Source: JBFLVN01 sp040758475 (GTDB lineage: Bacteria; JAGRBM01). From it: a DNA stretch of 14,551 nt. Each line of letters begins with the position of its first letter. Positions within the stretch are counted from its first letter, which is position 1. The stretch is from NCBI GenBank assembly GCA_040758475.1, contig JBFLVN010000070.1, positions 1 through 14,551 on the forward strand, written 5' to 3'. Both the position numbers and the translations under genes were made by a program. Below, piece after piece: positions 6,255 to 13,623 of the stretch. The notes under the pieces were generated by a model. That model made no database searches, had not been told where the DNA came from, and was given only the letters and a program-made list of their open reading frames with translations.

Positions 6255-6806
6255 TTAGCCGGCCTTTCGCAGCAGGAGCGGGACTTTGGGGAAGTCGATC
6301 TCCGTTCCGGCGGCGTGGTTGAAGTAATTGGTAAAGACGTTGAGGGCCACGTTGGCGATGATTTCCGCGATGTCCCCGTCGCTCCATCCGGCTTTCCGGA
6401 CGGCCCGCAGGTCTTCGTCGCTTACCGTTCCCTGCTTGGAAACCACGGCCTTGGCGAAGACGAGGGCAGCCTGGGTCTTGGCGTCGGCGGCGGTGGCCTT
6501 GCGGCTGGCCATCATTTCGTCCTGGGAGAGGCCGGCCATGCCGCCCAGGACGCTGTGGGCGGCCACGCAATAGCCGCACTGGTTTTCTTCGGCCGTGATG
6601 AGGGCGATCTGCTCGCGGAGCTTGGCGCCCAGCTTCCCGCCCCCGAGGGCGGCGCTGAAGGAGAGGTACCCCTCCAGCACGGGGGCGGAGTTGGCCATGG
6701 TCCGCATCATGTTGGGGGTGAGCCCCAGCTTGGCTTGCACGTTGCCTAAGAGTTCGCGGGCCTGGCCGGTGGCATTGGCGGGGTCGATGGCGGGGAGTCG
6801 GGTCAT
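6255..6806 (-). CDS. Carboxymuconolactone decarboxylase / AhpD-like family protein
   Basis: This 183-residue cytoplasmic protein has the AhpD-type core. The ITAEENQCGYCVAAH segment at 70-84 holds the redox pair Cys77 and Cys80 (Cys-x-x-Cys), the downstream His84 and the upstream Glu73/Glu74, matching the proton-relay pattern of alkylhydroperoxidase-like members. The full CxxC argues for a peroxidase or thiol-disulfide role rather than true carboxymuconolactone decarboxylation; this is inference. The ATG is preceded by a perfect AGGAGG with 8-nt spacing, implying strong translation. The promoter is embedded in two palindromic operators, and a TetR gene follows downstream, so it is probably repressed until an inducer or reactive compound is present. 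Confidence 0.92.
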   Translation of the reverse strand: MTRLPAIDPANATGQARELLGNVQAKLGLTPNMMRTMANSAPVLEGYLSFSAALGGGKLGAKLREQIALITAEENQCGYCVAAHSVLGGMAGLSQDEMMASRKATAADAKTQAALVFAKAVVSKQGTVSDEDLRAVRKAGWSDGDIAEIIANVALNVFTNYFNHAAGTEIDFPKVPLLLRKAG

Positions 6807-6830
6807 AAAGAAATCCTCCTGGTAATGGGT

Positions 6831-6844
6831 CGCCCGATCGGGCG
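6831..6844. repeat. 14-bp perfect palindrome in the CMD-gene leader
   Basis: CGCCCGATCGGGCG is fully self-complementary. It lies between the predicted transcription start and the AGGAGG of the CMD-family gene, and would form a short GC hairpin in the 5' leader. It also directly adjoins the first TetR-type operator. Its role is unknown. Confidence 0.5.
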
Positions 6845-6846
6845 TT

Positions 6847-6866
6847 TATACAGACCTGTCTATTTA
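6847..6866. promoter_or_regulatory. Operator 1 (imperfect palindrome) for the TetR regulator
   Basis: TATACAGACCTGTCTATTTA has half-sites matching at 7 of 9 positions around a CT centre. It lies downstream of the predicted -10 box of the CMD gene, centred 18 bp from operator 2 and overlapping it by 2 bp. Confidence 0.6.
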
Positions 6867-6890
6867 TACAGACAGGTCTGTATAATGCAA
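6863..6890 (-). promoter_or_regulatory. Promoter of the CMD-family gene
   Basis: TTGCAT (6890-6885), a 16-bp spacer and TATAAA (6868-6863) form a plausible sigma70 promoter reading leftward. Operator 2 fills the whole spacer, so a bound repressor would block polymerase directly. The -35 match is only partial. On the opposite strand a perfect TATAAT occurs at 6881-6886, without a clear -35 partner or gene. Confidence 0.45.
6865..6884. promoter_or_regulatory. Operator 2 (9-bp-arm palindrome) for the TetR regulator
   Basis: TATACAGACAGGTCTGTATA has perfect 9-bp arms, TATACAGAC and GTCTGTATA, around an AG centre, a typical TetR-family operator. Its position between -35 and -10 of the CMD promoter and the adjacent tetR gene make it the likely primary binding site. 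Confidence 0.75.
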
Positions 6891-6966
6891 GTGAAAAAAC
6901 ATGGCCGCATCAAGGGTAGGGGCAGCTCGCTCTGGGAGTGCTTCCGGCTTGAAAGCCTAGGCGGCG

Positions 6967-9390
6967 TCAACTTCCGTCCGGCTCGCGCCCATCCAGCACG
7001 GTGCGCACCTTGCGGGCAAGGGCTTCGGGGGTGAAGGGTTTCTGGAGGAAGGCGATTCCCTGGTCGAGCACGCCGTGGTGGACGATGGCGTTGTCGGTGT
7101 AGCCGGAGACGTAAAGGACTTTGACCCCCGGGCAGATTTTGAGGATTTCCTTCGCCAGAAGATTCCCGCTCATCTTGGGCATTATGACGTCCGTCAGGAG
7201 CAAGTCGATTTTTTCCCCGTGTTCCTTCGCCGCCGAAAGCGCTTCGTCGGGACCAGCCGCGAGGATGATTCGATAGCCCTTTTCTTCCAGCGCGTCCTTG
7301 ACGAGCGTTCCCAAAAGAGGTTCGTCTTCCACGGCTAGAATGCATTCAGTCCCGCCAGGAACAATTTCTTCCCGCGGGGAAGCCGCCTTTGGGTCGCCCG
7401 TCACGCGGTCGAGCCGCGGGAAATAGATCTTGAACATCGTTCCGTGGCCCGGTTCGGAATAGACCCATACGTGCCCGCCGCTCTGCGTGATGATGCCGTA
7501 AACCGTAGCCAGCCCGAGTCCCGTTCCTTTGCCTAGCTCCTTCGTGGTGAAAAAGGGCTCGAAGATGTGGGCCAGGACTTCCTTGTCCATGCCGTGTCCC
7601 GTGTCGCTGATGGCGAGCAAGACGTAGTTCCCGGGCTTTACTTCCGCATGTTCCCGGCAGTAGTCGGCCCCCAAGGGGACGTTGGCCGTTTCGATGGTGA
7701 GTCGCCCGCCCCGGGGCATGGCGTCGCGGGCGTTGACGGCGAGGTTCAAAATCACTTGTTCGATCTGAACGGGATCGACCTGAACCGTTCCCAGGTCCGG
7801 CGCCAGGGCGATATGCAAGTCCACGTCTTCGCCGATCAAGTGCCGGAGGAGTTTTCCCGCCCCCGAGACGACGGTATTCAGATTGAGTACCCGGGGCTGG
7901 AGAATCTGCTTGCGGCTGAAGGCCAGGAGCTGCTTGGTGAGGTCGGCCGCCCGGAGCCCGGCGGTGACGATCTGCTGGGCGCTATCGGACGCCTTCGTTC
8001 CGGCCGGGAGATCCCGCAAGAGAAGGGCCGCGTAACTGTTGATAACGGTGAGCATGTTGTTGAAGTCGTGGGCCACGCCCCCCGTGAGGCGCCCGATGGA
8101 TTCCATTTTCTGAATCTGGCGGAATTGCTCTTCGAGGTTCTTGAAGTGAGTCACATCCGTCAGGATGCCGCAGAGGGCGACGACTTTTTTCCCTTCTCCC
8201 TGGACGGGGAACTTTCCCGAGATGTAAGTGCGCGGTTTCCCGTCCACGAGAAGGGTTTCCTCGACTTGAATGCCGCCCTGGGCGAGGGCGTCCTTGTCGT
8301 TCCGGCGGAGGCGGGGGGCCATTTCGGGAAAGAGATCGAAATCGCTTTTGCCGACGACCCGGTTTTTCGTGACGTGAAAGACCCGCTCGAAGTGGTTGTT
8401 GACGAGGACGTAGCGCCCTTCCAGGTCCTTGACGTAGAGGACGATGGGCGTGTTGTTCAAAATACTCTCGAACTGGAGTTCCCGCGTCCGGGCCTGCTCC
8501 TCGGCCACGGCGCGGCCGGCCTCGGAAAGAGTCAGCCGGGCCGTGCTCGACCAGACGACGGCGGTGAGGAGCCCCACCGTCGAAACAACCATCAAAGAGA
8601 GCCGGAAGAGGGGTTCATAGAGCCCGAACCGGCTTCCCTGAATGGCGATCAGTCCGATGAGCGGAGGGATCAGGATAATCGAAGGCAGGAGGCGGCGGGC
8701 GATTCGCGCCGCCTCCGTGGGTGCCGCGATCACGCGCGTTATCCCTTTTTCAGGACGGGACAGCAGAATCCCCACGGAAAGGAGGAATATCCCGCCCGCC
8801 GTGTGGAGCGCCATGGAGACGTAAGGATAGACCCCGTAGAGGGAACGAACGTCGTAGGCGTAAGCGATAAGAGCGAGAAAGGCGATGAAGCCCGCGGCTA
8901 TGGCGAGAATTTCGGAAAGCTGGAACGTGCTGGACGATTCGGCGTCGATGACGAGGAGCGATATTCCCATCAGGAAAAACGAAGCGGCCGAGGCAGGCGA
9001 AAGACGGCCCGGAAAATTACCGGCGGATGTCCAGGGATCGGAAAAAAGCAGTTCGTCGATCCCGAAATCCCATCCGCCGAGGTATTCGAGGAGATTGAGC
9101 CCCCCGATCGCGGCCACGAGCAAAGAACACAGGGGAATCCAGCGGCCCTTCCGGGAACCGGCGCCCGATCGGGCCTCCCACCAGAGCGCTGCTCCCGCGA
9201 GCACGAGACCCAAGGCCGTGTTGGCTTTCATGGAAGCCAGGGAGGGATGGAGGCGGATGAGGATGGGGATGCCGAAAATCCACCCCAGAAGTGAAAGGCC
9301 GCCCATCCCCCCGGCGGCAACAGCCATCCACTTCGCGTACCGGCGGAAACCGGAATGCAGCCCCGCCCCTTGCGCCGGAGGTCCCTCCAC
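6967..9390 (-). CDS. Membrane-bound hybrid sensor histidine kinase with PAS and C-terminal receiver
   Basis: The chosen GTG at 9390 (AAGGGG Shine-Dalgarno 7 nt upstream) gives 807 residues; an ATG at 9327 is the alternative. The frame stays open further upstream, but that part overlaps the divergent gene. Numbering from 9390: about eight hydrophobic segments between residues 22 and 282; a PAS domain at about 306-419; the HisKA region with phospho-acceptor His441 in GGVAHDFNNM; the ATPase domain with NLAVNARDAM (N-box), DTGHGM (G1), FEPFFTTK and GKGTGLGL (G2) over about 539-660; and a receiver domain at about 683-802 with acidic residues 688-690, phospho-acceptor Asp734 in LLLTDVIMPK and Lys784. 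No DNA-binding regulator is adjacent, so output may pass to an unlinked partner. The signal is unknown. Confidence 0.93.
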   Translation of the reverse strand: MEGPPAQGAGLHSGFRRYAKWMAVAAGGMGGLSLLGWIFGIPILIRLHPSLASMKANTALGLVLAGAALWWEARSGAGSRKGRWIPLCSLLVAAIGGLNLLEYLGGWDFGIDELLFSDPWTSAGNFPGRLSPASAASFFLMGISLLVIDAESSSTFQLSEILAIAAGFIAFLALIAYAYDVRSLYGVYPYVSMALHTAGGIFLLSVGILLSRPEKGITRVIAAPTEAARIARRLLPSIILIPPLIGLIAIQGSRFGLYEPLFRLSLMVVSTVGLLTAVVWSSTARLTLSEAGRAVAEEQARTRELQFESILNNTPIVLYVKDLEGRYVLVNNHFERVFHVTKNRVVGKSDFDLFPEMAPRLRRNDKDALAQGGIQVEETLLVDGKPRTYISGKFPVQGEGKKVVALCGILTDVTHFKNLEEQFRQIQKMESIGRLTGGVAHDFNNMLTVINSYAALLLRDLPAGTKASDSAQQIVTAGLRAADLTKQLLAFSRKQILQPRVLNLNTVVSGAGKLLRHLIGEDVDLHIALAPDLGTVQVDPVQIEQVILNLAVNARDAMPRGGRLTIETANVPLGADYCREHAEVKPGNYVLLAISDTGHGMDKEVLAHIFEPFFTTKELGKGTGLGLATVYGIITQSGGHVWVYSEPGHGTMFKIYFPRLDRVTGDPKAASPREEIVPGGTECILAVEDEPLLGTLVKDALEEKGYRIILAAGPDEALSAAKEHGEKIDLLLTDVIMPKMSGNLLAKEILKICPGVKVLYVSGYTDNAIVHHGVLDQGIAFLQKPFTPEALARKVRTVLDGREPDGS

Positions 9391-9534
9391 GGTTTGGCCC
9401 CTTCGCTCCCGCAACCGCCCGGAAAGCGCTAGTTTTCCCTTCTCAGGGGCCAACTTAACTCGCACCGGATCGGTCAACGTATGATATCGATCAAGGTGTG
9501 ATCCGGCATATATTGGGCGAAAGGAGAGATATCC

Positions 9535-10005
9535 ATGGACATTCAAAGCGGAGGGCGGCAGCTCCTTATCCACGGTCTTGCCTTGGTTCTGGCAGGCCTC
9601 GTGTGGGGATTTTTCGTACCCCTCACTCCGTACCCTCGGCTTGCCCTGACGGCCCACATCGAATTTGGCTTGAACGGCCTCTTGTTCATTGCCCTGGCCG
9701 TTCCGCTTTTGACGCTGCGGCACAATGTCGGGATCAGATCGGTCCGGGTGATGATTCTTGCGGCCTGGCTGACATGGGCTCTGGTTCTTTCCGAAGTGGC
9801 CAATGCCTGGTGGGGGACGAATCAGATATTGCCCCTGGCGGCGAAGCAGGCTGGCGCCGGGGGCGGGGAACCGTGGCAGGAGTTGATCCTCAAGCTGACG
9901 CACATCGTTGGCGGCTTGGGACTAGCCATCGCGTGGGCATTGCTGCTGGTGGGATTTTTAAAGAAAGAAAGCGCGATGAAGGCCGACGGCTCTTCGGGCG
10001 GTTGA
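9535..10005 (+). CDS. Four-span membrane protein, hydroxylaminobenzene mutase (HabB)-like
   Basis: The protein has 156 residues with hydrophobic spans at about 9-29, 39-61, 69-91 and 120-142. The N-terminal LLIHGLALVLAGLVWGFFVP, then LTAHIEFGLNG, and a tryptophan-rich third span followed by ILPLAA and GEPWQEL, recall the HabA/HabB family from my memory of those proteins. That family rearranges hydroxylaminobenzene to 2-aminophenol in nitroarene breakdown. The resemblance is by motif only; many genomes carry members with no known substrate. The ATG follows AAAGGAGAG at about 6 nt, a strong ribosome-binding site. The gene is divergent from the hybrid kinase (144 bp apart) and ends 8 bp from the convergent second kinase, so it sits alone between two sensors. 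Confidence 0.7.
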   Translation: MDIQSGGRQLLIHGLALVLAGLVWGFFVPLTPYPRLALTAHIEFGLNGLLFIALAVPLLTLRHNVGIRSVRVMILAAWLTWALVLSEVANAWWGTNQILPLAAKQAGAGGGEPWQELILKLTHIVGGLGLAIAWALLLVGFLKKESAMKADGSSGG

Positions 10006-10013
10006 GGCAAACA

Positions 10014-11363
10014 CTATTGCGGCGTAGCGGGAAGTTGAACGAGGAACCGGGCGCCGCCGCCGGGGGCACCCGAGGCTTCGATCGTGCCCCGGTGGCGCCG
10101 CACGATCTCGCGGCAGAGATAAAGACCAAGGCCCGTTCCGGTGCCGACTTTCTTGGTCGTGAAGAAGGGCGAGAAGAGGCGTGGAAGAACGTCGGCGGGG
10201 ATTCCGGGCCCCGAGTCGGTGATGTCGATGACGATCGAGCCGTTTTCCGCCCGCGTCGCAAGGCTCACGGTCCCGGGCTTTTCTTCCCCGATGGCCTGGG
10301 CGGCGTTCCAGAGGAGATTCACCATCACCTGCGCGAGCTGCCCCCGGTTGCCCCGCACTTCGGGCAAAGTGGCCGGCAAGTTTTCTTCGATCTTCAATTT
10401 GAAAGCCTTGGTTTGAAGCTGGACCGTTTCGAGGGCGTCCCGGGCGGCGTCGTTCACCTGGACGGGTTCCGAATAACCTTCGTCCTGCCGCGAGAGGTTC
10501 AGGATGCTTTGCACCATGTCCTTGAGGCGCAAAAGCTGTTTTTGCATGACCTGAAGGTCGTCCGTCACTTCTTTTACTTTTTCATCGGGGGCCGGGACTT
10601 GTTGCAATAACTCCCGGGAGCTGTGGGCCACGCTCGCCAGGGCGCCGAGGGGGTTTTTGAGATCGTGGACGATGGTCGGCGCGAGCTGGCCGATCATGGC
10701 GAGGCGCTCGGATCGGATGAGGGAATCGATCTGCATCTGGGCGAGTTCCGAGAGTTCGTCCACGGAGCGCCTTAGTTCGGAGCGGTCCTGTTCGAGTTCG
10801 GCACCCCGCGTGCGAAGCGATCGTTCCCGCTCTCGGATGAAGTGAGCCAGGGCGCTCGTGACCGCGAGCGTCGCGAAGGCGTGGATGCCGTACGTGGCGA
10901 ACCAGGGGCGGAGGACCGGAACTCCGTCGATGCGGGCGACCCCGCACAGCCAGAGCGTTTGGCAGAAAGTAAGCCACGCCGCGTAGCGGGCCCCGACGGC
11001 GAGCGCCGCGATCATGATGGCCAGGAGCGCGAGTGAGGGGCCGAACGTCTCGACACCGCCCCACCGCCAGCCGATAGCCGCGATGGCGAATGTATCAAAG
11101 AGGCTCACCCGGTAGACGGCGAAGGCGACGAAGCGCCAGCGGGCGACGGACCAAATATTGAGGAGGAGATGGAGGCCGTATCCTCCGATGAGCGCCCAGT
11201 CGAAGGCGGGGGGAATCTCCCGGGCGCCCACGTAAGAACTCCCGAAGTGGTAGGCGACGAGGTAGATCCAAAGGACGAACTCCACTTCCACGACCACGCG
11301 GAAGCGGTCCCGGTATTCGTCCTGGTCGAACTCAAACCAGCGGTTTGGCGGTGTTTCCGGCAC
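10014..11363 (-). CDS. Orphan membrane sensor histidine kinase
   Basis: This is a 449-residue kinase with a GTG start at 11363 (AGGGG 8 nt upstream). About six hydrophobic spans lie within residues 25-175 with short loops, so it has little periplasmic sensing domain and may sense within the membrane. A coiled-coil-like helix at about 176-222 leads to the HisKA region, with phospho-acceptor His233 in IVHDLKNPLGAL. The ATPase domain shows NLLWNAAQA at 349-357, DSGPGIP at 383-389, FSPFFTTK at 397-404 and GTGTGLGL at 407-414. There is no receiver or HAMP domain. No response regulator is adjacent. The divergent neighbour is an HtrA-like protease, so a stress-related pairing is possible but unproven. 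Confidence 0.93.
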   Translation of the reverse strand: MPETPPNRWFEFDQDEYRDRFRVVVEVEFVLWIYLVAYHFGSSYVGAREIPPAFDWALIGGYGLHLLLNIWSVARWRFVAFAVYRVSLFDTFAIAAIGWRWGGVETFGPSLALLAIMIAALAVGARYAAWLTFCQTLWLCGVARIDGVPVLRPWFATYGIHAFATLAVTSALAHFIRERERSLRTRGAELEQDRSELRRSVDELSELAQMQIDSLIRSERLAMIGQLAPTIVHDLKNPLGALASVAHSSRELLQQVPAPDEKVKEVTDDLQVMQKQLLRLKDMVQSILNLSRQDEGYSEPVQVNDAARDALETVQLQTKAFKLKIEENLPATLPEVRGNRGQLAQVMVNLLWNAAQAIGEEKPGTVSLATRAENGSIVIDITDSGPGIPADVLPRLFSPFFTTKKVGTGTGLGLYLCREIVRRHRGTIEASGAPGGGARFLVQLPATPQ

Positions 11364-11420
11364 TGTTGTGGCCCCTAATTTAGCAGAGAGGCGGCAAAGA
11401 GCCCACGTCTCGCAGGTGCC

Positions 11421-11449
11421 TTGAAGCCGCTTTCAATCGTGCTTACCCA
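11421..11449 (+). promoter_or_regulatory. Possible promoter of the HtrA-like protease gene
   Basis: TTGAAG (11421-11426), a 17-bp spacer and TACCCA (11444-11449) lie in the divergent gap between the kinase and the protease. The -10 match is weak. The same stretch includes TTGAA-GCCGCT-TTCAA, a short inverted repeat. Confidence 0.3.
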
Positions 11450-11474
11450 AGGGGGATCGGGAGGCCCTTCCCCC

Positions 11475-12473
11475 ATGAGCGAAAACCCCGCCAAAACACC
11501 CCCTACGAACGAAACCGCCATCCTGGATGCTTATTCCCATGCCGTGATGGGCGTTGTCCGGCAGGTGGCGCCCGCCGTCGTGAAGGTGGAGGTCCGCTCT
11601 CCCGTGACGGTGGGCCGAAGGCGCTTTCGCCTCCCCGTGCCGGAGCGGGGAGGGGCGGGGTCGGGGGTCATCTACACGCCCGACGGGTACCTCCTCACGA
11701 ACCAGCATGTCGTGGACGGGGCGAGCCGCATCCGCGTCCGCCTCCAGGACGGCCAGAAGCTCGACGGCACGGTGATCGGCGAGGACAAGCACACGGACCT
11801 CGCGGTAGTGAAAGTGGACGGAAAGAACCTTCCGACCGCTCTCTTCGGGGAATCTTCCAAGCTCGAAGTCGGGCAGATGGTGATCGCCATCGGAAATCCC
11901 TACGGCTTTGAATGCACGGTGACGGCCGGGGTCGTGAGCGCCTTGGGAAGAACGCTCCGCACGCGCACGGGACGGGCCATCGAGAACGTCATCCAGACCG
12001 ATGCGGCCTTGAATCCCGGTAATTCGGGTGGGCCGCTCGTCGATTCGCGCGGGCAGGTGATCGGCATCAATTCGGCCATGATCTTTTTCGCGCAAGGAAT
12101 TTGCTTCGCCATTCCTTCGGATACGGCCCGGTGGGTCGCCCAGGAACTCATGCAGAAGGGGCGCGTGCGCCGGGGATTCTTGGGACTATCCGGCGCGACG
12201 GCGTACCTGGCCCGCGCGGCGCGGGACCGCCTGGGCGTCGCCCAGGAGCGGGCGTTCCGCGTCTTTCAAGTCCTTGCCAACGGCCCGGCCGAGCGGGCCA
12301 AGCTCCGGGAAGGGGATTACGTCCTCTCGGCCGATGGGAAGAAAGTCGAAAGCGCCGACACGCTCTTCGGGCTCCTTACGACTGAGCGGATCGGGCAAGC
12401 CTTGGAACTCGACGTTCTTCGTGAAGGAAACCGGGTCAAAGTCTCGGTCGTTCCGGAAGAGGCGAGGGAGTAG
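11475..12473 (+). CDS. HtrA/DegP-like trypsin-fold serine protease with one PDZ domain
   Basis: The ATG at 11475 gives 332 residues; GGGAGG lies 10 nt upstream. A TTG at 11421 would add 18 residues but is more likely a promoter element. The catalytic triad is complete: His78 in TNQHVV, Asp108 in HTDLAVVKV and Ser184 in NPGNSGGPL. A single PDZ domain covers about 234-328, with RRGFLGLSG and a later GDYVLSADGKKV loop. The family degrades misfolded proteins, normally in the periplasm. Here the N-terminus (SENPAKTPPTNE) is hydrophilic, with no signal peptide or membrane anchor in either start choice, so it is predicted cytoplasmic unless exported otherwise. It is divergent from the orphan kinase and followed 32 bp later by a membrane-protein gene on the same strand. 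Confidence 0.94.
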   Translation: MSENPAKTPPTNETAILDAYSHAVMGVVRQVAPAVVKVEVRSPVTVGRRRFRLPVPERGGAGSGVIYTPDGYLLTNQHVVDGASRIRVRLQDGQKLDGTVIGEDKHTDLAVVKVDGKNLPTALFGESSKLEVGQMVIAIGNPYGFECTVTAGVVSALGRTLRTRTGRAIENVIQTDAALNPGNSGGPLVDSRGQVIGINSAMIFFAQGICFAIPSDTARWVAQELMQKGRVRRGFLGLSGATAYLARAARDRLGVAQERAFRVFQVLANGPAERAKLREGDYVLSADGKKVESADTLFGLLTTERIGQALELDVLREGNRVKVSVVPEEARE

Positions 12474-12505
12474 CGGTTTTCAGGGTTTCCCATTACATTT
12501 TCTGC

Positions 12506-13174
12506 GTGACGCACATAGCAGCGAATTCCCGGCGAACCTGTATTCAGCGGGCAGGAGTGACGTTTTCGGTTCCTGGGGGGCTCCTGCTCGTCGTTTCTTT
12601 TTTCTTGCCCCTATTTTCGACCTGCCAAGAAAACATCCCTGATCCAGAGTATGCATATCAATCTTTCCACACAATTCTTCCGTACGTGTTTGGGCTGATC
12701 ACTTTGATAACAGCGGGGCACTTGTTCATCCGGAGTCGGGCCATGCCTCAGTGGCTTGCTTGGTTACAGGGTGGATTTGTCATGGTGGCGACACCGGCAC
12801 TTGTTTATCTTTTGATTGCTATCGCGATTGAAGAATCGAACGGCCCTCTTCGCGTGATGGCCCTCTTGCTTCTGTTGTTGGTATTGTTGCTTGCTATTTT
12901 ATTGACTCGAATTTTTAAGAAGAGGCCCTTGCTCTGGCGGATCGGCCGGCAGACCTGGATTGGAGCCGCTGAGTGCCTGGTCCTGTTTATCATTGTGTGG
13001 AGATTTGCGGGTGAGGTTTTTTATGGATTCTGGCTGTCTGTCGAAGGGGCAATAGCGCTATGCGTTGGGGGGCTTTTGATCGAATACTCGACTCGTCCGG
13101 GCAATAAAGGACTTGATCAGGTTCTCACACCCCCGCCGGGCGTTTTCCCCGGCGGGCCGTCACTACCGTCTTGA
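12506..13174 (+). CDS. Six-span membrane protein of unknown function
   Basis: The frame has 222 residues from a GTG at 12506; a second GTG at 12557 would remove 17 residues. Hydrophobic spans lie at about 24-40, 57-75, 87-108, 117-137, 151-168 and 171-193, including a leucine-only run near 120-129. I do not recognise the family, and no catalytic motif is evident. GC content and codon use are more AT-leaning than in the neighbouring protease and queF, which hints at acquisition or weak expression. No Shine-Dalgarno precedes the GTG; TACATT six bases upstream could be a -10 box giving a leaderless message, but without a -35. The last 16 or so codons run into the convergent queF gene and a shared hairpin, so its C-terminus overlaps queF by 50 bp. 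Confidence 0.7.
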   Translation: MTHIAANSRRTCIQRAGVTFSVPGGLLLVVSFFLPLFSTCQENIPDPEYAYQSFHTILPYVFGLITLITAGHLFIRSRAMPQWLAWLQGGFVMVATPALVYLLIAIAIEESNGPLRVMALLLLLLVLLLAILLTRIFKKRPLLWRIGRQTWIGAAECLVLFIIVWRFAGEVFYGFWLSVEGAIALCVGGLLIEYSTRPGNKGLDQVLTPPPGVFPGGPSLPS

Positions 13175-13526
13175 TGTTGCCGCGGACGCCAAAGTCGCCC
13201 ACGACTTCGAGCCAGAGAGGCTTTAGGAGTTTTTCCAGATCGTGGATGATCTCGTTGACCGCCGCTTCATGCGAAATGTGATGGTTCCGGTAGCCGTTCA
13301 AGTAGAGTTTGAGCGACTTGAGTTCCACGATCGTTTTCGCGGGGACGTAGGCGATGCGGATCGTGGCGAAGTCGGGAAAGCCGCTCCGGGGGCAGAGGCA
13401 GGTGAATTCGGGGGCGGTCATTTCAATCAGATAAGGCTTCCCGGGTGAAGGATTTGGCCAGGGTTCGAGCCGGGCCTCTTCGATCATCTTCGTCCCGTAG
13501 CGCTTTTGGTCCGCTCGTTTCTTCAT
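13125..13526 (-). CDS. queF: NADPH-dependent 7-cyano-7-deazaguanine reductase (type I)
   Basis: The chosen ATG at 13526 gives 133 residues; GAGGC lies about 9 nt upstream. The frame remains open far upstream, but that part overlaps the divergent DUF971 gene. The enzyme reduces preQ0 to preQ1 in queuosine tRNA modification. Seen: FTCLCPRSGFPDFA at 41-54 with the thioimide-forming Cys45 and the proton donor Asp52, VELKSLKLYL at 67-76, and YRNHHISHEAAVN at 79-91. The length is that of the single-domain type I enzyme. The C-terminus (about 116-133, NIKTVVTARRGKRPAGV) is more basic than usual and is encoded within a hairpin shared with the convergent membrane-protein gene. No other queuosine gene is nearby. 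Confidence 0.95.
   Translation of the reverse strand: MKKRADQKRYGTKMIEEARLEPWPNPSPGKPYLIEMTAPEFTCLCPRSGFPDFATIRIAYVPAKTIVELKSLKLYLNGYRNHHISHEAAVNEIIHDLEKLLKPLWLEVVGDFGVRGNIKTVVTARRGKRPAGV
13132..13156. terminator. Hairpin at convergent gene ends, possible bidirectional terminator
   Basis: CCCGCCGGG and CCCGGCGGG form a perfect 9-bp stem with a 7-nt loop CGTTTTC. It lies within the overlapping 3' ends of the membrane-protein gene and queF. Neither side has a clear U-run, so intrinsic termination would be inefficient; it may instead block transcript 3' decay. Confidence 0.45.
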
Positions 13527-13595
13527 CGAAAGCTGCCTCGAAATTTGGGATTCGCCTGGGAGCCAGCCCCTTGCCCGGCGCAGCATACAAGGCCA

Positions 13596-13616
13596 CCCTT
13601 GGGGGTCCAAGGGGAC
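13596..13616 (+). promoter_or_regulatory. Overlapping hairpins around the DUF971 ribosome-binding site
   Basis: CCCTTGG (13596-13602) can pair with CCAAGGG (13607-13613), burying the AAGGGG Shine-Dalgarno. Alternatively GGTCC (13604-13608) pairs with GGACC (13612-13616), exposing AAGG in the loop. The two structures exclude each other. Chance is possible in GC-rich DNA. Confidence 0.35.
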
Positions 13617-13623
13617 CTTCCGC

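Noticed and set aside
6894..6966. Intrinsic terminator for the hybrid kinase, because of the TTTTTT run near 6894
   Set aside because: No stable GC stem directly precedes the T-run on the minus strand.
6825..7034. Plus-strand open frame reading out of the operator region, with a TATAAT at 6881
   Set aside because: No -35 partner, no ribosome-binding site, and the frame runs into the antisense of the hybrid kinase end.
7567..9294. Long plus-strand open frame of 575 codons opposite the hybrid kinase
   Set aside because: The kinase shows every expected catalytic motif on the other strand. The antisense translation is charged, low in hydrophobic core and has no recognisable domain.
9391..9903. 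N-terminal extension of the hybrid kinase frame upstream of 9390
   Set aside because: It would overlap most of the divergent four-span membrane gene, which has a strong ribosome-binding site and clear membrane spans. The extension reads as a polar, antisense-like translation.
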